DNA of 9,202 bases, taken from the NCBI GenBank assembly GCA_035547155.1, contig DASZVJ010000058.1, positions 1 to 9,202 on the forward strand, written 5' to 3'. The DNA is from CAZNMF01 sp035547155 (GTDB taxonomy: Bacteria > Acidobacteriota > Vicinamibacteria > Vicinamibacterales > SCN-69-37). Shown here piece after piece: positions 8,982 through 9,202 of this stretch (positions are counted from its first letter, which is position 1; every line of letters begins with the position of its first letter). Position numbers and translations under genes: made by a program. The notes beneath the pieces are model-generated. The model was not told the DNA's origin. It did no database searches and saw nothing but the letters and a program-made list of their open reading frames with translations.

Positions 8982-8995
8982 CGCCGTTCGCGGCG
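8982..8995 (-). other. Small GC-rich hairpin between lipB and the exporter ATPase
   Basis: CGCCG (8982-8986) and CGGCG (8991-8995) pair around a 4-base loop (TTCG on the plus strand, CGAA on the minus strand). It lies about 50 nt after the lipB stop and about 40 nt before the ATPase start. No T-rich tract follows on the minus strand, so it is not a standard intrinsic terminator. It could slow transcription or aid RNA stability, or be chance in GC-rich DNA. No convincing promoter was seen in the 8945-9043 gap. Confidence 0.3.
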
Positions 8996-9043
8996 AATCG
9001 GTGAATGGCGGTCCCGCAACGGTGGGCGCCGCCGGATGCGCGC

Positions 9044-9202
9044 TCAGGCCCCGAAGACCTCGCGAAAGCCGTCGACGACCGCGTCTTCGACGTCGGCCAT
9101 CGCCACGGCGCGGCCGAGCACGCGCACGATCGACGTCACGCCGCGATCGGCGATGCCGCAGGGGACGATGAGCTGAAAGTGACGAAGGTCGGTGTTGACG
9201 TT
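9044..9202 (-). CDS. lipB: Lipoyl(octanoyl) transferase LipB, C-terminal 52 residues (5' end beyond window)
   Basis: Reading the minus strand from the last base gives an open frame of 52 codons ending in TGA at 9044-9046. It starts NVNTDLRHFQLIVPCGI and continues DRGVTSIVRVLGR. The NVNTDLxxFxxIVPCGI block, with its catalytic cysteine in PCGI, followed by a GVTS segment is a hallmark of the LipB C-terminus. LipB moves octanoate from acyl carrier protein to the lipoyl domains of 2-oxoacid dehydrogenases and the glycine cleavage H protein, the first step of lipoate synthesis in the cytoplasm. The catalytic Cys is visible here (residue 15 of the fragment); the partner Lys lies in the part outside the window. 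The protein ends about 30 residues after the GVTS segment, a normal short LipB tail. About 100 bp separate it from the exporter ATPase on the same strand, so co-transcription is possible but unproven. Confidence 0.9.
   Translation of the reverse strand, partial: NVNTDLRHFQLIVPCGIADRGVTSIVRVLGRAVAMADVEDAVVDGFREVFGA

Noticed and set aside
8945..9019. Longer exporter ATPase start at 9019
   Set aside because: The extra 25 residues are arginine-rich and unlike the family, and the only good ribosome binding site points to 8944.

Overview
The window looks like ordinary chromosome from a GC-rich bacterium (about two-thirds G+C by eye, with strong G/C bias at third codon positions, which leaves long open frames on both strands). 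Gene content and style fit an Acidobacteriota (Vicinamibacteria-like) or similar soil bacterium. That placement is an inference, resting partly on the short intergenic repeats and partly on general impression; no taxonomic marker is present.

Layout. (1) 1-2094, plus strand: the 3' end of a CPA2/Kef-type cation:proton antiporter carrying the TrkA-N/TrkA-C regulatory module, then modB and modC (molybdate ABC permease and a short ATPase), with a 13-nt gap and then a 4-nt ATGA overlap. No modA is visible. (2) 2108-5746, minus strand: a tight operon transcribed leftwards, an SDR oxidoreductase, a dCache-type hybrid sensor histidine kinase with a C-terminal receiver, and a small glyoxalase II-like metallo-hydrolase. 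(3) 5747-5893: a divergent intergenic region holding a degenerate 14/16-bp tandem array. (4) 5894-6724, plus strand: a malate/lactate-dehydrogenase-like protein that keeps the NAD-binding fold but has lost the catalytic residues. It may be translated from a leaderless GTG. (5) 6726-9202, minus strand: lipB (only its last 52 codons, running in from the right edge), then about 100 bp, then an ABC-2 exporter ATPase and its permease joined by a 4-nt ATGA overlap.

How the genes work together: ModB and ModC should form the membrane and motor parts of a molybdate importer whose binding protein is encoded elsewhere. The ATPase/permease pair should form one ABC-2 exporter (drug, lipid or polymer). The SDR, kinase and metallo-hydrolase are probably co-transcribed, but their functional link is unknown. 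I see no mobile element, CRISPR array, tRNA or rRNA. Apart from the divergent intergenic region, coding density is very high, with convergent gene ends only 1 and 13 nt apart. I found no clear new multi-gene system. The two items most worth a second look are the catalytically stripped dehydrogenase-like protein and the tandem array in front of it.
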